Assembly (NCBI GenBank): GCA_964632165.1
Contig: CAZWCZ010000001.1
Location: 62,001 to 126,000 of the forward strand
DNA length: 64,000 bases
Reading direction: 5' to 3'
From: SIG299 sp964632165
Lineage (GTDB): Bacteria > Bacillota > Clostridia > Lachnospirales > Lachnospiraceae
Part shown: positions 33,184 to 42,649 of the stretch, in pieces
Layout: each line of letters starts with the position of its first letter
Numbering within the stretch: the first letter of the stretch is position 1
Translations under genes and position numbers: made by a program
The notes under the pieces: model-generated
Database searches by the model: none
Seen by the model: the letters and a program-made list of their open reading frames with translations, nothing else
What the model was told of the DNA's origin: nothing

Positions 33184-35493
33184 ATGAGTATATACGATTC
33201 CCTGAACCCGGAGCAGTTATCCGCTGTAAAACATGACCGTGGTCCTTTACTGATCCTTGCAGGTGCCGGTTCCGGAAAAACACGGGTACTTACCCACCGT
33301 ATCGCCTATCTGATCGAAGAGCGCGGCGTAAGCCCCTACCAGATCCTCGCCATTACGTTTACAAATAAAGCGGCACGTGAAATGAAAGAACGTGTAGAAA
33401 AGACTGTCGGAGAAGAATCCGCTAACATCTGGGTCAGCACTTTTCATTCTACCTGTGTCCGCATCCTCCGACGCTTTATAGAAAGCCTGGGTTACGACCG
33501 GAACTTTACCATTTATGATGCTGATGATCAAAAATCCCTGATGAAAGATGTTCTAAAGCAGCTTCAGATCGACTCAAAGCAAATGAAGGAACGTTCTTTT
33601 TTATCCGCCATCTCCTCTGCAAAAGATGAACTGATCGGTCCGGATGCCTATGCACTGAATGCCTATGACTATACTTCCCGACGGATCGCAGAGGTATACA
33701 AAGAATATCAGAAACGTCTGAAAGAAAATAATGCCCTTGACTTTGATGACCTGATTTTTAAAACCGTAGAACTGTTCCGCATGTACCCTGAAATTCTGGC
33801 ATATTACCAGCGCCGTTTCCGCTACATCATGGTGGATGAATATCAGGATACCAATACCGCACAGTTCCATCTTATCAAACTGCTTGCTTCTTCTGAAAAC
33901 GAATACGGTGATGTGGAACACAATCTTTGCGTAGTCGGAGACGATGACCAGTCCATCTATAAGTTCCGCGGTGCTAATATTTATAATATTTTAAACTTTG
34001 AAAAGGAATACCCGGATGCCCGCGTCATCAAACTGGAACAGAATTATCGTTCCACCAAAAACATTCTCGCCGCTGCAAATGAAGTCATCCATCATAATCT
34101 CGGCAGAAAAGAAAAAGCACTCTGGACAAAAAATGAAGACGGTGCTGCCGTTCACTTCACAAAATACGAGACCGATCTGGAAGAAAGCTACGGTGTGGCA
34201 GATAGGATTCTTTCCGTTATAGAATCGAGCGGCGCTGAGTTTCGTGATTTTGCAGTACTCTATCGTACCAATGCCCAGTCCCTCGTTTTCGAAAAAGCAC
34301 TCCGTGCCAGACAGATTAAAGCAAAAACCATCGGTGCATTAAGCTTCTTCCAGAGAAAAGAAGTAAAAGACATCATTGCTTATTTAAAAACCATTGACAA
34401 TGCCCGGGATGACATTGCCTTAACCCGTATCATCAATGTACCCAAACGCGGCATCGGCCTGACTACTTTGGACCGTATCAAGGAATATGCCACAGCAAAT
34501 ACCCTCAATCTTTATCACGCATTGGAGCATATCGAAAGCATTCCTTCCGTAGAACGGGCAAAGCCGAAGATCCTGTCCTTTATTGCCCTGATAGAAAGTC
34601 TCCGTTACGAAAAGGATCAGAATCATCTTCCGTTAAAACAGCTGATTAAGAAATTATTGGAGGAAACTTCTTATATTGAAGAGCTCCGTGCAGACGACCC
34701 AGATACGGCAGAAGAACGCATCCAGAATATTGATGAACTGATTTCTTATGCGGAGCGTTATGAGCAGAACGAAGATCTGCCTTCCCTTACCGGATTTTTG
34801 GAATACTGTGGTCTGAACAGTGAAGACGATACAGAAGAAGAGGAAGAAGATACCGGAAATTATGTTTCTCTTATGACATTGCACAATGCAAAGGGCCTGG
34901 AATTTCCTTACGTATTCCTTTGCGGTATGGAGGAAGGAGTTTTCCCAAGCTATATGTCCATCAGTGCGGAAAATCCGGAAGCTGAGATTGAAGAAGAACG
35001 TCGTCTTTGTTACGTTGGTATTACCCGTGCCATGAAAGAACTCTACCTCAGTGCGGCTGCCAGACGTATGCTGCGCGGTGAGAATCAGTATAACTCTCTC
35101 TCCCGCTTTATCAAAGAAATCCCGCGCTATCTGCTGAATATTACTCCGGCTTCCGGAAAATCCGTTTCCTTCCGGAACAGCGATGTTTTCCCGGAGAGCA
35201 AAGTCCGTGCATCCAAAGCGTTTTCCGCCCCTCCGGTCTACAGCACACCGGGACATTCTTCCCGCCCTGTATATACAACAATGTTTGATAAAACCCCGGC
35301 GAAAAACATCGGTTCCGGTTCACAAAAACCGCTTCCTTATTCTGTCGGCGATACTGTTCTGCACATCAAATTCGGCACCGGAACAGTTACCTCCATTGTA
35401 AACGGCGGAAAAGATTATGAAGTAACCGTAGATTTCCCGCATTATGGCACGAAAAAACTTCTTTCCGCATTTGCAAACCTAAAAAAGCTATAA
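33184..35493 (+). CDS. pcrA: ATP-dependent DNA helicase PcrA/UvrD
   Basis: Superfamily 1A 3'-5' helicase for repair and replication of plasmids and damaged forks. 769 residues: motif Q/I LNPEQLSAV and LAGAGSGKTRVL, Ia ITFTNKAAREMKER, II VDEYQDTN, III VGDDDQSIYKFRGA, IV EQNYRST, V LMTLHNAKGLEFPYVF, VI RRLCYVGITRA. The C-terminus (SVGDTVLHIKFGTGTVTSI) is the RNA-polymerase-binding Tudor-like domain typical of PcrA. AAGGAG site. Confidence 0.97.
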   Translation: MSIYDSLNPEQLSAVKHDRGPLLILAGAGSGKTRVLTHRIAYLIEERGVSPYQILAITFTNKAAREMKERVEKTVGEESANIWVSTFHSTCVRILRRFIESLGYDRNFTIYDADDQKSLMKDVLKQLQIDSKQMKERSFLSAISSAKDELIGPDAYALNAYDYTSRRIAEVYKEYQKRLKENNALDFDDLIFKTVELFRMYPEILAYYQRRFRYIMVDEYQDTNTAQFHLIKLLASSENEYGDVEHNLCVVGDDDQSIYKFRGANIYNILNFEKEYPDARVIKLEQNYRSTKNILAAANEVIHHNLGRKEKALWTKNEDGAAVHFTKYETDLEESYGVADRILSVIESSGAEFRDFAVLYRTNAQSLVFEKALRARQIKAKTIGALSFFQRKEVKDIIAYLKTIDNARDDIALTRIINVPKRGIGLTTLDRIKEYATANTLNLYHALEHIESIPSVERAKPKILSFIALIESLRYEKDQNHLPLKQLIKKLLEETSYIEELRADDPDTAEERIQNIDELISYAERYEQNEDLPSLTGFLEYCGLNSEDDTEEEEEDTGNYVSLMTLHNAKGLEFPYVFLCGMEEGVFPSYMSISAENPEAEIEEERRLCYVGITRAMKELYLSAAARRMLRGENQYNSLSRFIKEIPRYLLNITPASGKSVSFRNSDVFPESKVRASKAFSAPPVYSTPGHSSRPVYTTMFDKTPAKNIGSGSQKPLPYSVGDTVLHIKFGTGTVTSIVNGGKDYEVTVDFPHYGTKKLLSAFANLKKL

Positions 35494-35585
35494 ATTCGTC
35501 TTGATTTCTATAGTAAATCCGGAGAAAAAGTGATATACTGTAACTATAAAAAATCGTACATGAATTGGACAGAAAGGATGCTGAT

Positions 35586-35873
35586 ATGAATATGAAAAAA
35601 ATTGATGAGCTGATTGCAAGCAACACAAAACTGGCTGAACTTCTCGGAAAGAAAACAGAACCTGAAAAGAAAACGCACCCTCTGGTATGGATTCTTGCTA
35701 CCGTAGGCGCTATCGCAGCCATTGCAGGAATTGCCTATGCTGTATATCGTTATCTGAACCCGGAATATTTTGAGGATTTCGATGAAGACGATTACGAAGA
35801 CATTTATGAAGAAGAGGAAACTCCTGCTACAGAGGAAGATTCTTCTGATTTTGCAGAAAGCACCGAGGAATAA
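35586..35873 (+). CDS. Small single-pass membrane protein with acidic tail
   Basis: 95 residues: N-terminal amphipathic stretch (MKKIDELIASNTKLAELLG), one helix (HPLVWILATVGAIAAIAGIAYAVYRYL) and an acidic tail (EDFDEDDYEDIYEEEE). Resembles the small DUF4366-type membrane proteins of Clostridia; function unknown. An extended -10 (TGATATACT at 35531-35539) may drive it. Start at 35586 after AGAAAGGA. Confidence 0.7.
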   Translation: MNMKKIDELIASNTKLAELLGKKTEPEKKTHPLVWILATVGAIAAIAGIAYAVYRYLNPEYFEDFDEDDYEDIYEEEETPATEEDSSDFAESTEE

Positions 35874-35891
35874 GTTCCGAATAATGCAAGC

Positions 35892-35940
35892 GGCAGGGAA
35901 ATGCCGGAGAACAGACTCCACATTTCCCTGCCTTGTCTTT
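35892..35940 (+). terminator. Terminator between the small membrane protein and the binding lipoprotein
   Basis: Perfect 12-bp stem GGCAGGGAAATG (35892-35903) with CATTTCCCTGCC (35921-35932), then TTGTCTTTTA on the plus strand. Confidence 0.8.
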
Positions 35941-36929
35941 TATTGTGCTGCTTCCGTCGCAAATGTGGTGTTTACCAATGTCTGATATGCCGGACGCTTT
36001 GTCAGTTCTCCTGCACTTTCCAGAATATCAAGCAACAGTTCATAAGATTCCTTCTCAAAAATCAGATCTTCTTTCCAGGTATCCTGTGCACCGTATCTTG
36101 CCACAATAGCAGTGATCGTATCCAGATCCGTTTCTTTAAACTGAGGCTGTATCTTCTCTGCTATTTCTTTTGCTGTATGTGAGTTTACATAATCCATTCC
36201 TTTTTGCAGTGCCTTTACAAATCCTCGAATGACCTCCGGATTTTTTTCGATATAGCTTTTTTTAGCAGAATATGCCGTATACGGTACATAGCCGCTTTCC
36301 ACACCCAGCGATGCCACTACATGACCTGTTCCTTCTTTTTCCAGTGCCGTGGCAGACGGTTCAAACTCTACCGTATATTCTCCGCTTCCTCCTGCAAACG
36401 CCTGAGCAGTCATTCCAAAATCAATATTTGTTATGATCTGCAGATCTTTTTCCGGATCTATCCCGTATTTTTTCAGAATATATTCAAACACCATCTGTGG
36501 CATTCCACCTTTTCTTCCCCCGATCACGGTCCTTCCGATCAAATCTGTCATCTGAAAAGTATCTTCTTTTTCTCTTGAAACAAGAAAATTGCCGGCACGC
36601 TGAGTCAGCTGTGCAAAATTTACCACATAGTCTTTTGCTCCTTCATTATAGACATAGACGGATGCCTCTGACCCCATAAAACCGATGTCTGCTTCACCTG
36701 ATAATACGGCTGTCATTGTTTTGTCTGCTCCCAGCCCATTCACAAGCACAAGATCGATCCCTTCTTCTTCAAAATATCCTTCTTCTATTGCCACGTACAT
36801 TGGAGCATAGAAAATGGAATGCGCCACTTCATTCAGCTGTACTTTTGTCAGTCCGTCTTTCCTGCCGCATCCTACAGCCATCAGGCAGACAAAACAGACG
36901 GCCAGTAAAAAAACATACTTTCTGCGCAT
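35940..36929 (-). CDS. Orphan NMT1/SsuA-type solute-binding lipoprotein
   Basis: 329 residues with lipobox VGC. VQLNEVAHSIFYAPMYVAIEEGYFEEEGIDL and GADKTMTAVLSGEADIGFMGSEASVYVY are the core of the NMT1/THI5-like binding proteins, which serve importers of sulfonates, nitrate, pyrimidine thiamine precursors or riboflavin. No permease or ATPase of that class is in the window, so the partner transporter is elsewhere or this is an orphan. Substrate cannot be assigned. A GGAGG site precedes the ATG. Confidence 0.87.
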   Translation of the reverse strand: MRRKYVFLLAVCFVCLMAVGCGRKDGLTKVQLNEVAHSIFYAPMYVAIEEGYFEEEGIDLVLVNGLGADKTMTAVLSGEADIGFMGSEASVYVYNEGAKDYVVNFAQLTQRAGNFLVSREKEDTFQMTDLIGRTVIGGRKGGMPQMVFEYILKKYGIDPEKDLQIITNIDFGMTAQAFAGGSGEYTVEFEPSATALEKEGTGHVVASLGVESGYVPYTAYSAKKSYIEKNPEVIRGFVKALQKGMDYVNSHTAKEIAEKIQPQFKETDLDTITAIVARYGAQDTWKEDLIFEKESYELLLDILESAGELTKRPAYQTLVNTTFATEAAQ

Positions 36930-36997
36930 AAAAAACCTCCCGCAAGGCGATACACTATGTAATAATATACGCTTACGAAAGGTTTTCGTTCCTTTTT

Positions 36998-38086
36998 CTA
37001 TTTTCTGCTCTGTCGGATCAATGCGGAAATGGTTTTTACAAGCATCATCTTTGTCTGCTTATCCAGTCCCGTAATCTCCTTCAATACCATCCCGGCAACC
37101 GCTGCTCTATCTGTCGAAAAATCATCCGGCATTCTGGCATTTATCGCGTCCAGAATTCCAAACAATGTGTCCACAAAATTCTCCCGCTCTTCTTTTGACA
37201 ATTCCTTCAGCCAGTTTTTGATCACTTTTTGGATCACAATACTGGATGTTGACAATGCGTCCGATTCCACAAAATGAGCACCGGATATTTCCCAGGACAA
37301 TATATCATGCTGATACACTCCTCTTTGCGAGCTTTTCACTATAATAAAATCTCCGATACGTTCCAAAAGCATTCCGACGATTGAAGTTTCCGGGACGTAG
37401 GTTTTGATCCGGGGAAGCATTTCTTCATAAGCATCCCCCAGGGTATCCAGATCATAAAATCCGGGACCATCCTCATTATAAACCGTGAGAATCCTTTTTC
37501 TTACTTTCATCGAACTTCTTACGGCAGAATAGATGGCAAGATTTCCTCCCTTAGAATGTCCTCCGACATACAGCTTTCCCCTGACAGAAGTGGCAGCCTG
37601 TTCCAAATAATCAAGTGCCATGCTCTGTGCCGGAATAACCGGCAGAAAACTCATATTGAAATCTTCTTTCCATCCTATAAGTGTATCATCCGTTCCTCGA
37701 AATAGCACATACGAAACTTCTTTCCCTATCAGTACCGTCATGGCACAAAATTGCGTTTCCTGCATGGGATCGATCCGGTTTACAAATCCGGTCAGACGCA
37801 TATCAGCAAACCTTCTCGACGCTGCCATTCTTTGAAACAGAAGAACTGACATTTTTGTAAAAGAGACTGAGGAGTTTAATATCCGTTCGATATCATGCGT
37901 TGCAAAAAATTTGTCTGCTGCCTGCTTTATCGTAAGCGATCCCGCTTCCGAACATTTTTCGGGTACGATTCCGTCCAATGCCACATAAGACATGCTGCAC
38001 AGTGCCAGACTGTCTACTTCATTAAATTCAGACTGTTCCAGCGTCAAATCTCCTCTCCATTCCAGATAATCAAACAAATTTGCCAT
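36998..38086 (-). CDS. DUF2974 alpha/beta hydrolase (lipase class 3-like)
   Basis: 362 residues, no signal peptide. The nucleophile elbow GHSKGGNLAIYSA, the preceding VLFRGTDDTLIGWKEDFNM and the later VYNEDGPGFYD mark the DUF2974/Mbeg1-like family; candidate acid/base residues lie around VIVKSS...YQHDILSW. Substrate unknown; cytoplasmic. Start at MANLFDYLEWRGD, preceded by GGAG. Follows the chorismate mutase gene by 44 bases and probably shares its transcript. Confidence 0.85.
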   Translation of the reverse strand: MANLFDYLEWRGDLTLEQSEFNEVDSLALCSMSYVALDGIVPEKCSEAGSLTIKQAADKFFATHDIERILNSSVSFTKMSVLLFQRMAASRRFADMRLTGFVNRIDPMQETQFCAMTVLIGKEVSYVLFRGTDDTLIGWKEDFNMSFLPVIPAQSMALDYLEQAATSVRGKLYVGGHSKGGNLAIYSAVRSSMKVRKRILTVYNEDGPGFYDLDTLGDAYEEMLPRIKTYVPETSIVGMLLERIGDFIIVKSSQRGVYQHDILSWEISGAHFVESDALSTSSIVIQKVIKNWLKELSKEERENFVDTLFGILDAINARMPDDFSTDRAAVAGMVLKEITGLDKQTKMMLVKTISALIRQSRK

Positions 38087-38130
38087 CTTACACTCCATTC
38101 CGAGAGTACTTCCTCTCCCCATTCATGCAA

Positions 38131-39045
38131 TCACACATCTGCAATATTTCCGATCATCTTCCAGCCGGAAGCTTCTTCCTTCATTCCGATCAACGTATTT
38201 CTCACCGCATCCTCTGTAATACATCCCTCAAACTCAGCAAAAAACCGACATTCTGAATTTTGTCCTGCTCTCGGAGCAGATTCTATCTTTATCATATTCA
38301 ATTTATTATATGCGATATGACTCAGCATTTTATACAGACTTCCCGCACTATCCGGTATTTCAAAGCAGACGCAGATCTTCCCTGCATGCTCCAAAAATTC
38401 TTTTTTCCCTGAAACAACAATATAATATGCAGGATCAACTGTCTCTGCCTTTTCATCCTCTTTTCGTACTCCCTCAGACTTTGCAGGAAAGACATATTCC
38501 GCAATGATATAATTATCATATTCCATCAGCAGATCATAAATAGCTGTCATTCTTTCCGTTTCTGTATTTTTAACCCGGAGCACTCCATACTCTGCCTGAT
38601 GATCCTGTATCACTTTCATCAGCTTTCTGACCGACTCTTCCGGTACTGCCTGCACCTTTGTCCCGAAACAGTGGCGCATTGCCTGTTCAGCATAAGAATC
38701 TTTTGTTTTCAAAAAACAGACTTTAATTTCCGGTGTTTTTGGAAGGCTCTTTCGCTGCTCAAATCCGTTTTCTTCCTGTCCAAGCAGCGTATATTGATAT
38801 TTGCGGCTGATCGACATAATCTGTGAAAACAGTTCTTCCATTGCTCTCTGATCAAGCTCAGAAGAAACCAGTGCAGAAAGTTTTTCCAATTTTTCTTTTT
38901 CTCTTTGTGCATCCAGCACTTTTTTTCCTGTCTTCCTTTTATATTCCGCTACATCCCGTGCAGCTTCCATCCGCTGCTCAAACAAAGAAACGATTTCTTT
39001 ATCAATCCGGTCTATTTTTGCTCTGGATTCCATTAAATCTGTCAT
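38131..39045 (-). CDS. Chorismate mutase fused to degenerate prephenate dehydratase and ACT domain
   Basis: 304 residues. Residues 1-85 are an AroQ-type chorismate mutase (MTDLMESRAKIDRIDKEIVSLFEQRMEAARDVAEYKR). The middle is shaped like prephenate dehydratase, but the usual GPxGTfT-like start is KVCFLKTKDSYAEQ, the PVENS box is RVKNTETERM, and the catalytic TRF motif is replaced by YYIVVSGK. An ACT domain ends the protein (CVCFEIPDSAGSLYKML...KIESAPR, the ESRP box reading ESAP). I expect mutase activity but not dehydratase. The start at MTDLMESR follows GGCGGG. Confidence 0.8.
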   Translation of the reverse strand: MTDLMESRAKIDRIDKEIVSLFEQRMEAARDVAEYKRKTGKKVLDAQREKEKLEKLSALVSSELDQRAMEELFSQIMSISRKYQYTLLGQEENGFEQRKSLPKTPEIKVCFLKTKDSYAEQAMRHCFGTKVQAVPEESVRKLMKVIQDHQAEYGVLRVKNTETERMTAIYDLLMEYDNYIIAEYVFPAKSEGVRKEDEKAETVDPAYYIVVSGKKEFLEHAGKICVCFEIPDSAGSLYKMLSHIAYNKLNMIKIESAPRAGQNSECRFFAEFEGCITEDAVRNTLIGMKEEASGWKMIGNIADV

Positions 39046-39076
39046 AATTTCCCGCCTTTTTGGTAGACTTCTCCGT

Positions 39077-39640
39077 TTATTTATCATAATCGATGTCTGA
39101 ATACCAGTGAAATCCCGGTGAATAGCGGAACAAAACTTTTGCCTTGATGTCTTCCTTTTTAATAAAGGAACTCTTTTTCCAGTACCTGGAGTCATGCGAA
39201 TCATTTCGATTGTCCCCCATCATAAAATACTCACCTTCCGGAACTACATAAGGTCCAAATGTCTCGTTCTTCATTTTTTCTTTCAAATACGGTTCTTCCA
39301 ATGGTTCTCCATTAATATAGACATACCCATCTTTAATTTCTACCGTTTCTCCCGGCAGTCCGATGACTCTCTTGACATAATATTCTACTTTCTCGCCATC
39401 ATATTCTTCCGGTGCATCCGGCGGAATAAAAATTATAATATCTCCGCGCTTAGGTTCTGAAAAAAGATACGCCAGCCGGAACCCGATCATTTTATCGTTT
39501 ACCTGAATGGTATTTTCCATTGAACCGCTTGGAACCCATGCTTTAAAGATCACATAGTCTGTGATCAATCGTGCCGCAAGGACCGCAAATGCAATCGTTA
39601 CTATCCAGGCAAGGAGTTCTTTTAACCAATTTCTTATCAA
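39077..39640 (-). CDS. lepB: Signal peptidase I (second copy)
   Basis: 187 residues from a TTG start. One membrane helix (ELLAWIVTIAFAVLAARLI), catalytic serine in PSGSMENT, catalytic lysine in YYVKRVIGLPGE, and the late box MMGDNRNDSHDSRYW. It keeps the canonical GDNRNNSxDSR layout better than the first copy. No good ribosome site precedes TTG; instead an ATG with AGAAGGTG lies 17 bases upstream but is out of frame because of an 11-bp tandem duplication. The short peptide from that ATG (MKLIRN) stops in TTGA, overlapping the TTG start, so translation may be coupled. Confidence 0.88.
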   Translation of the reverse strand: MIRNWLKELLAWIVTIAFAVLAARLITDYVIFKAWVPSGSMENTIQVNDKMIGFRLAYLFSEPKRGDIIIFIPPDAPEEYDGEKVEYYVKRVIGLPGETVEIKDGYVYINGEPLEEPYLKEKMKNETFGPYVVPEGEYFMMGDNRNDSHDSRYWKKSSFIKKEDIKAKVLFRYSPGFHWYSDIDYDK

Positions 39641-39654
39641 TTTCTTATCAATTT
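39633..39654 (-). repeat. 11-bp tandem duplication at the start of the second lepB
   Basis: AAATTGATAAG occurs twice in a row on the minus strand (39654-39644, 39643-39633). Removing one copy would join ATG AAA TTG ATA AGA AAT TGG in frame with lepB. Confidence 0.9.
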
Positions 39655-39684
39655 CATATCACCTTCTTGTTCCCTTCCTGCTCT

Positions 39685-41190
39685 TTAATCATTCACCTTT
39701 TTCACAAAACGCAGGAATGCCTCTTTTCCTTCTTCAGTCCGCTTATAAACGCCGGCATGTTCCAATACTTTGACAAAAACCTGTCCAATCTCTTTTTCGA
39801 CGATCGCATCTATCGTATCTTCGGAAAATGTCCGATACCTGGAAACCAGTTCTTCCGCCCAAGGTCCGTGAGCCGCAATGCTTTCCACCTCGGAAACCGC
39901 TCTTCCCTGCAGCAGACACTGCTTAACTTCTTCCATTTCTTTCTTCAAACGTGCCGGAAGAACCGCAAGACCCATAACCTCGATCAGACCGATATTTTCC
40001 TTCTTGATATGGTGCAGTTCTGCATGCGGATGATAAAGACCAAGCGGATGTTCCTTCGTCGTCAGATTATTTCTGAGCACTAAATCCAGTTCAAACTTTC
40101 CGTTGCGCACTCTTGCAATCGGAGTAATCGTATTGTGAAGTTCTCCGTCTGTCACTGAAAAAATCATTGCGCTTTCGTCAGTATAACCTCTCCACGTGTT
40201 CAGAATACGTTCTGCGAGTTCTACCAGACGTTCTTTCTTTTCACTTCTGATACGAATCACTGACATCGGCCACTTTACAATGCCTGCTTCTATGTCCTCA
40301 AATCCACGGAAGGTAAGTGTTGTCTCCACTTCTGCCTTTTCCATTGCAAAAGTATAATGCCCACCCTGAAAATGGTCATGTGTCAGGATCGATCCGCCAA
40401 CGATCGGAAGGTCTGCATTAGACCCGAGGAAATAATGTGGAAACTGTTCTACAAAATCAAGCAGTTTTACAAAGCAGGCCCGATCGATCTTCATCGGTGT
40501 ATGATTCTGATTCAATACGATACAATGTTCATTATAATATACATAAGGAGAATACTGCATTCCCCATGGTTCATTATTCATAGTCAACGGAATAATGCGC
40601 AGATTCTGTCTTGCCGGATGGTTCGTTCTTCCTGCATAACCTTCATTTTCCACACAAAGCTGGCACTTTGGATAACCGCTCTGTTTCTGCGTCTTTGCTG
40701 CTGCAATGGCTTTCGGATCCTTTTCCGGTTTCGACAGATTGATCGTAATGTCGATCGTTCCGTATTCAGAATCCACCGTCCATTTTCTGTCCTTTTTTAC
40801 ACGATCCGTACGAATATAGTTAGAAGAACGGCTCAGATTGTAAAAATACTCCGTTGCCGACTCTGTGTTTTCTGCTTTTTTCTTTTCAAACGTGCGGATA
40901 ACTTCACCCGGTCTTGGTGTAAGTACGCCCATTACCTTTGTATCAAACAGATCCCGATATGTAATCGTATCTGCTTCCATCAATCCATTCTCCGCCGCAT
41001 AATCATTCATTTTTTCTAAAACCGCCGACAGATGTTCCGTATCGCACGGCAGTGCTTCCTGTTCCACATCCTCAAGTTCCTCTAAGTGAAACAGCTCCAG
41101 CAAACGGTTTATAATATAAATGCGGTCTTCTTCTTCGATCAGTCCTGTATTCACGCCATATTCGGCAAGCCAAAGAATTTCCTTTGTCAT
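39685..41190 (-). CDS. galT: UDP-glucose--hexose-1-phosphate uridylyltransferase (Firmicute type)
   Basis: Leloir pathway enzyme that moves UMP from UDP-glucose to galactose 1-phosphate. 501 residues, the long Firmicute form. GGSILTHDHFQGGHYTFAME contains the HxH active site, and CQLCVENEGYAGRTNHPARQNLRIIPL the conserved central region; Cys residues in KCQLC resemble the metal site. It follows galK by 66 bases. No galE or sugar transporter is adjacent. Confidence 0.95.
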   Translation of the reverse strand: MTKEILWLAEYGVNTGLIEEEDRIYIINRLLELFHLEELEDVEQEALPCDTEHLSAVLEKMNDYAAENGLMEADTITYRDLFDTKVMGVLTPRPGEVIRTFEKKKAENTESATEYFYNLSRSSNYIRTDRVKKDRKWTVDSEYGTIDITINLSKPEKDPKAIAAAKTQKQSGYPKCQLCVENEGYAGRTNHPARQNLRIIPLTMNNEPWGMQYSPYVYYNEHCIVLNQNHTPMKIDRACFVKLLDFVEQFPHYFLGSNADLPIVGGSILTHDHFQGGHYTFAMEKAEVETTLTFRGFEDIEAGIVKWPMSVIRIRSEKKERLVELAERILNTWRGYTDESAMIFSVTDGELHNTITPIARVRNGKFELDLVLRNNLTTKEHPLGLYHPHAELHHIKKENIGLIEVMGLAVLPARLKKEMEEVKQCLLQGRAVSEVESIAAHGPWAEELVSRYRTFSEDTIDAIVEKEIGQVFVKVLEHAGVYKRTEEGKEAFLRFVKKVND

Positions 41191-41256
41191 CTTTTCTCTC
41201 CATTCCGAAAATGCCGGAAGCTTTCTGTTGCTTCCGACACTTTCCTGTTTTGTTAT

Positions 41257-42423
41257 TTACTTTAATTCTACCGGGCCGCTTCCGATATCAACCACATAAA
41301 AATCAGCGGCATATCCTATCTTATCCTTATAAATATCTCCGACGGTCTGAATAAACTGTTCTACACAGTCCTCTCTTACAATACTTACCGTACATCCGCC
41401 AAATCCGGCACCTGTCATACGAGAGCCGATGACTCCGTCTACCGTCCACGCAGTCTCAACGAGTGTATCCAATTCAATTCCGGTTACTTCATAGTCATCA
41501 CGCAGCGATACATGTGATGCATTCATCAGTTTTCCGAAAGTTATAATGTCATTTTCCTTTAAGGCAGCCACTGCACGGATCGTTCTCTGATTTTCATATA
41601 CTGCATGCTTTGCACGACGGATCTTAACTTCATCTCCGATAACATTCTTTACTTCCTCAAATTCTTCTTCCGAAAGTTCACCAAGAGATCTGATGTCCTT
41701 TTTCGTCTGAATAAGTGCCAGTGCCGCTTCGCATTCGCTTCTTCTTTCGTTATACTTGGAATCACCAAGACCGCGCTTCTTATTGCTGCATGCGATCACG
41801 ATCTTTGCGTTTTCCAATACCAGCGGTGCATATTCATAAGACAGATCTGCGGTATCAAGAAAAATGGCATGATCTTTTTTTCCCATCGCAATCGCGAACT
41901 GATCCATAATCCCACAATTCACTCCGATGAACTGATTTTCTGCCTTCTGTGCAAGCTTGGAAATTTCAATGAAATCCATCTCAAATCCAAACAGTTCACG
42001 ACACGCAAATGCGGTCAGAACTTCAATAGAAGCCGAAGAAGAAAGTCCTGAAGAATTCGGAATGTTCCCACAGAATACAAAATCCATTCCCTCATCCAGG
42101 CAGATCCCTGCTTCTCTTAATTTTGCGATGATTCCCATCGGATAATTTGCCCAGTCTTTTTCTTTATCATAAACAAGTTCATCAAGGTCTGCAGAAATAA
42201 TGCCAAGCTGTTCAAAATTCATTGAATAGAACCGACAAGTGTCCATGCCGTTCCTTCTTGCAGCAGCATAAGTGCCGATCGTAAGTGCACATGGGAATAC
42301 ATGTCCCCCATTATAATCCGTATGCTCTCCGATCATATTGACGCGACCAGGTGCAAAAAACACACGGACATCTTCTGTCCCGCCGTAAATACGTTCAAAT
42401 TCCTGCATTAACTCTTCTCTCAT
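41257..42423 (-). CDS. galK: Galactokinase
   Basis: GHMP kinase that makes galactose 1-phosphate. 388 residues: the signature GRVNMIGEHTDYNGGHVFP, the ATP loop GLSSSASIEVL, and the late SRMTGAGFGGCTVSIV. TAAGGAGG site before the ATG. First gene of galK-galT, which may continue into lepB. Its promoter region holds two ATATTGG direct repeats. Confidence 0.97.
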   Translation of the reverse strand: MREELMQEFERIYGGTEDVRVFFAPGRVNMIGEHTDYNGGHVFPCALTIGTYAAARRNGMDTCRFYSMNFEQLGIISADLDELVYDKEKDWANYPMGIIAKLREAGICLDEGMDFVFCGNIPNSSGLSSSASIEVLTAFACRELFGFEMDFIEISKLAQKAENQFIGVNCGIMDQFAIAMGKKDHAIFLDTADLSYEYAPLVLENAKIVIACSNKKRGLGDSKYNERRSECEAALALIQTKKDIRSLGELSEEEFEEVKNVIGDEVKIRRAKHAVYENQRTIRAVAALKENDIITFGKLMNASHVSLRDDYEVTGIELDTLVETAWTVDGVIGSRMTGAGFGGCTVSIVREDCVEQFIQTVGDIYKDKIGYAADFYVVDIGSGPVELK

Positions 42424-42495
42424 GATTGCCTCCTTATTACTGTCGGAATTTAATTTATTCCAATATCTTTGTTTTAAACCAATATTTCTGAATAT

Positions 42496-42524
42496 AGTTT
42501 ATCAAATACTCTAAAAAAAGTAAA
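42496..42524 (-). promoter_or_regulatory. Probable promoter of galKT
   Basis: Minus strand TTTACT (42524-42519), 17-base spacer, TAAACT (42501-42496). Downstream, ATATTGGTTTAAA and ATATTGGAATAAA form a direct repeat that could bind a sugar-responsive repressor. Confidence 0.5.
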
Positions 42525-42564
42525 GGAAAATTTCTTTGATTTAGCACTCAAATCCGTATTTTTC

Positions 42565-42593
42565 TTGAAAAATCCCATTTTTCCTAGTACAAT
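42565..42593 (+). promoter_or_regulatory. Promoter of the traX-like gene
   Basis: TTGAAA (42565-42570), 17-base spacer, TACAAT (42588-42593). Region 42424-42649 holds this and the divergent galK promoter only. Confidence 0.75.
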
Positions 42594-42649
42594 CCTCTTA
42601 TATTCTTTTACACCCGTTCAAAGAATTTTTATTAAGGGAGAAAACTAAT

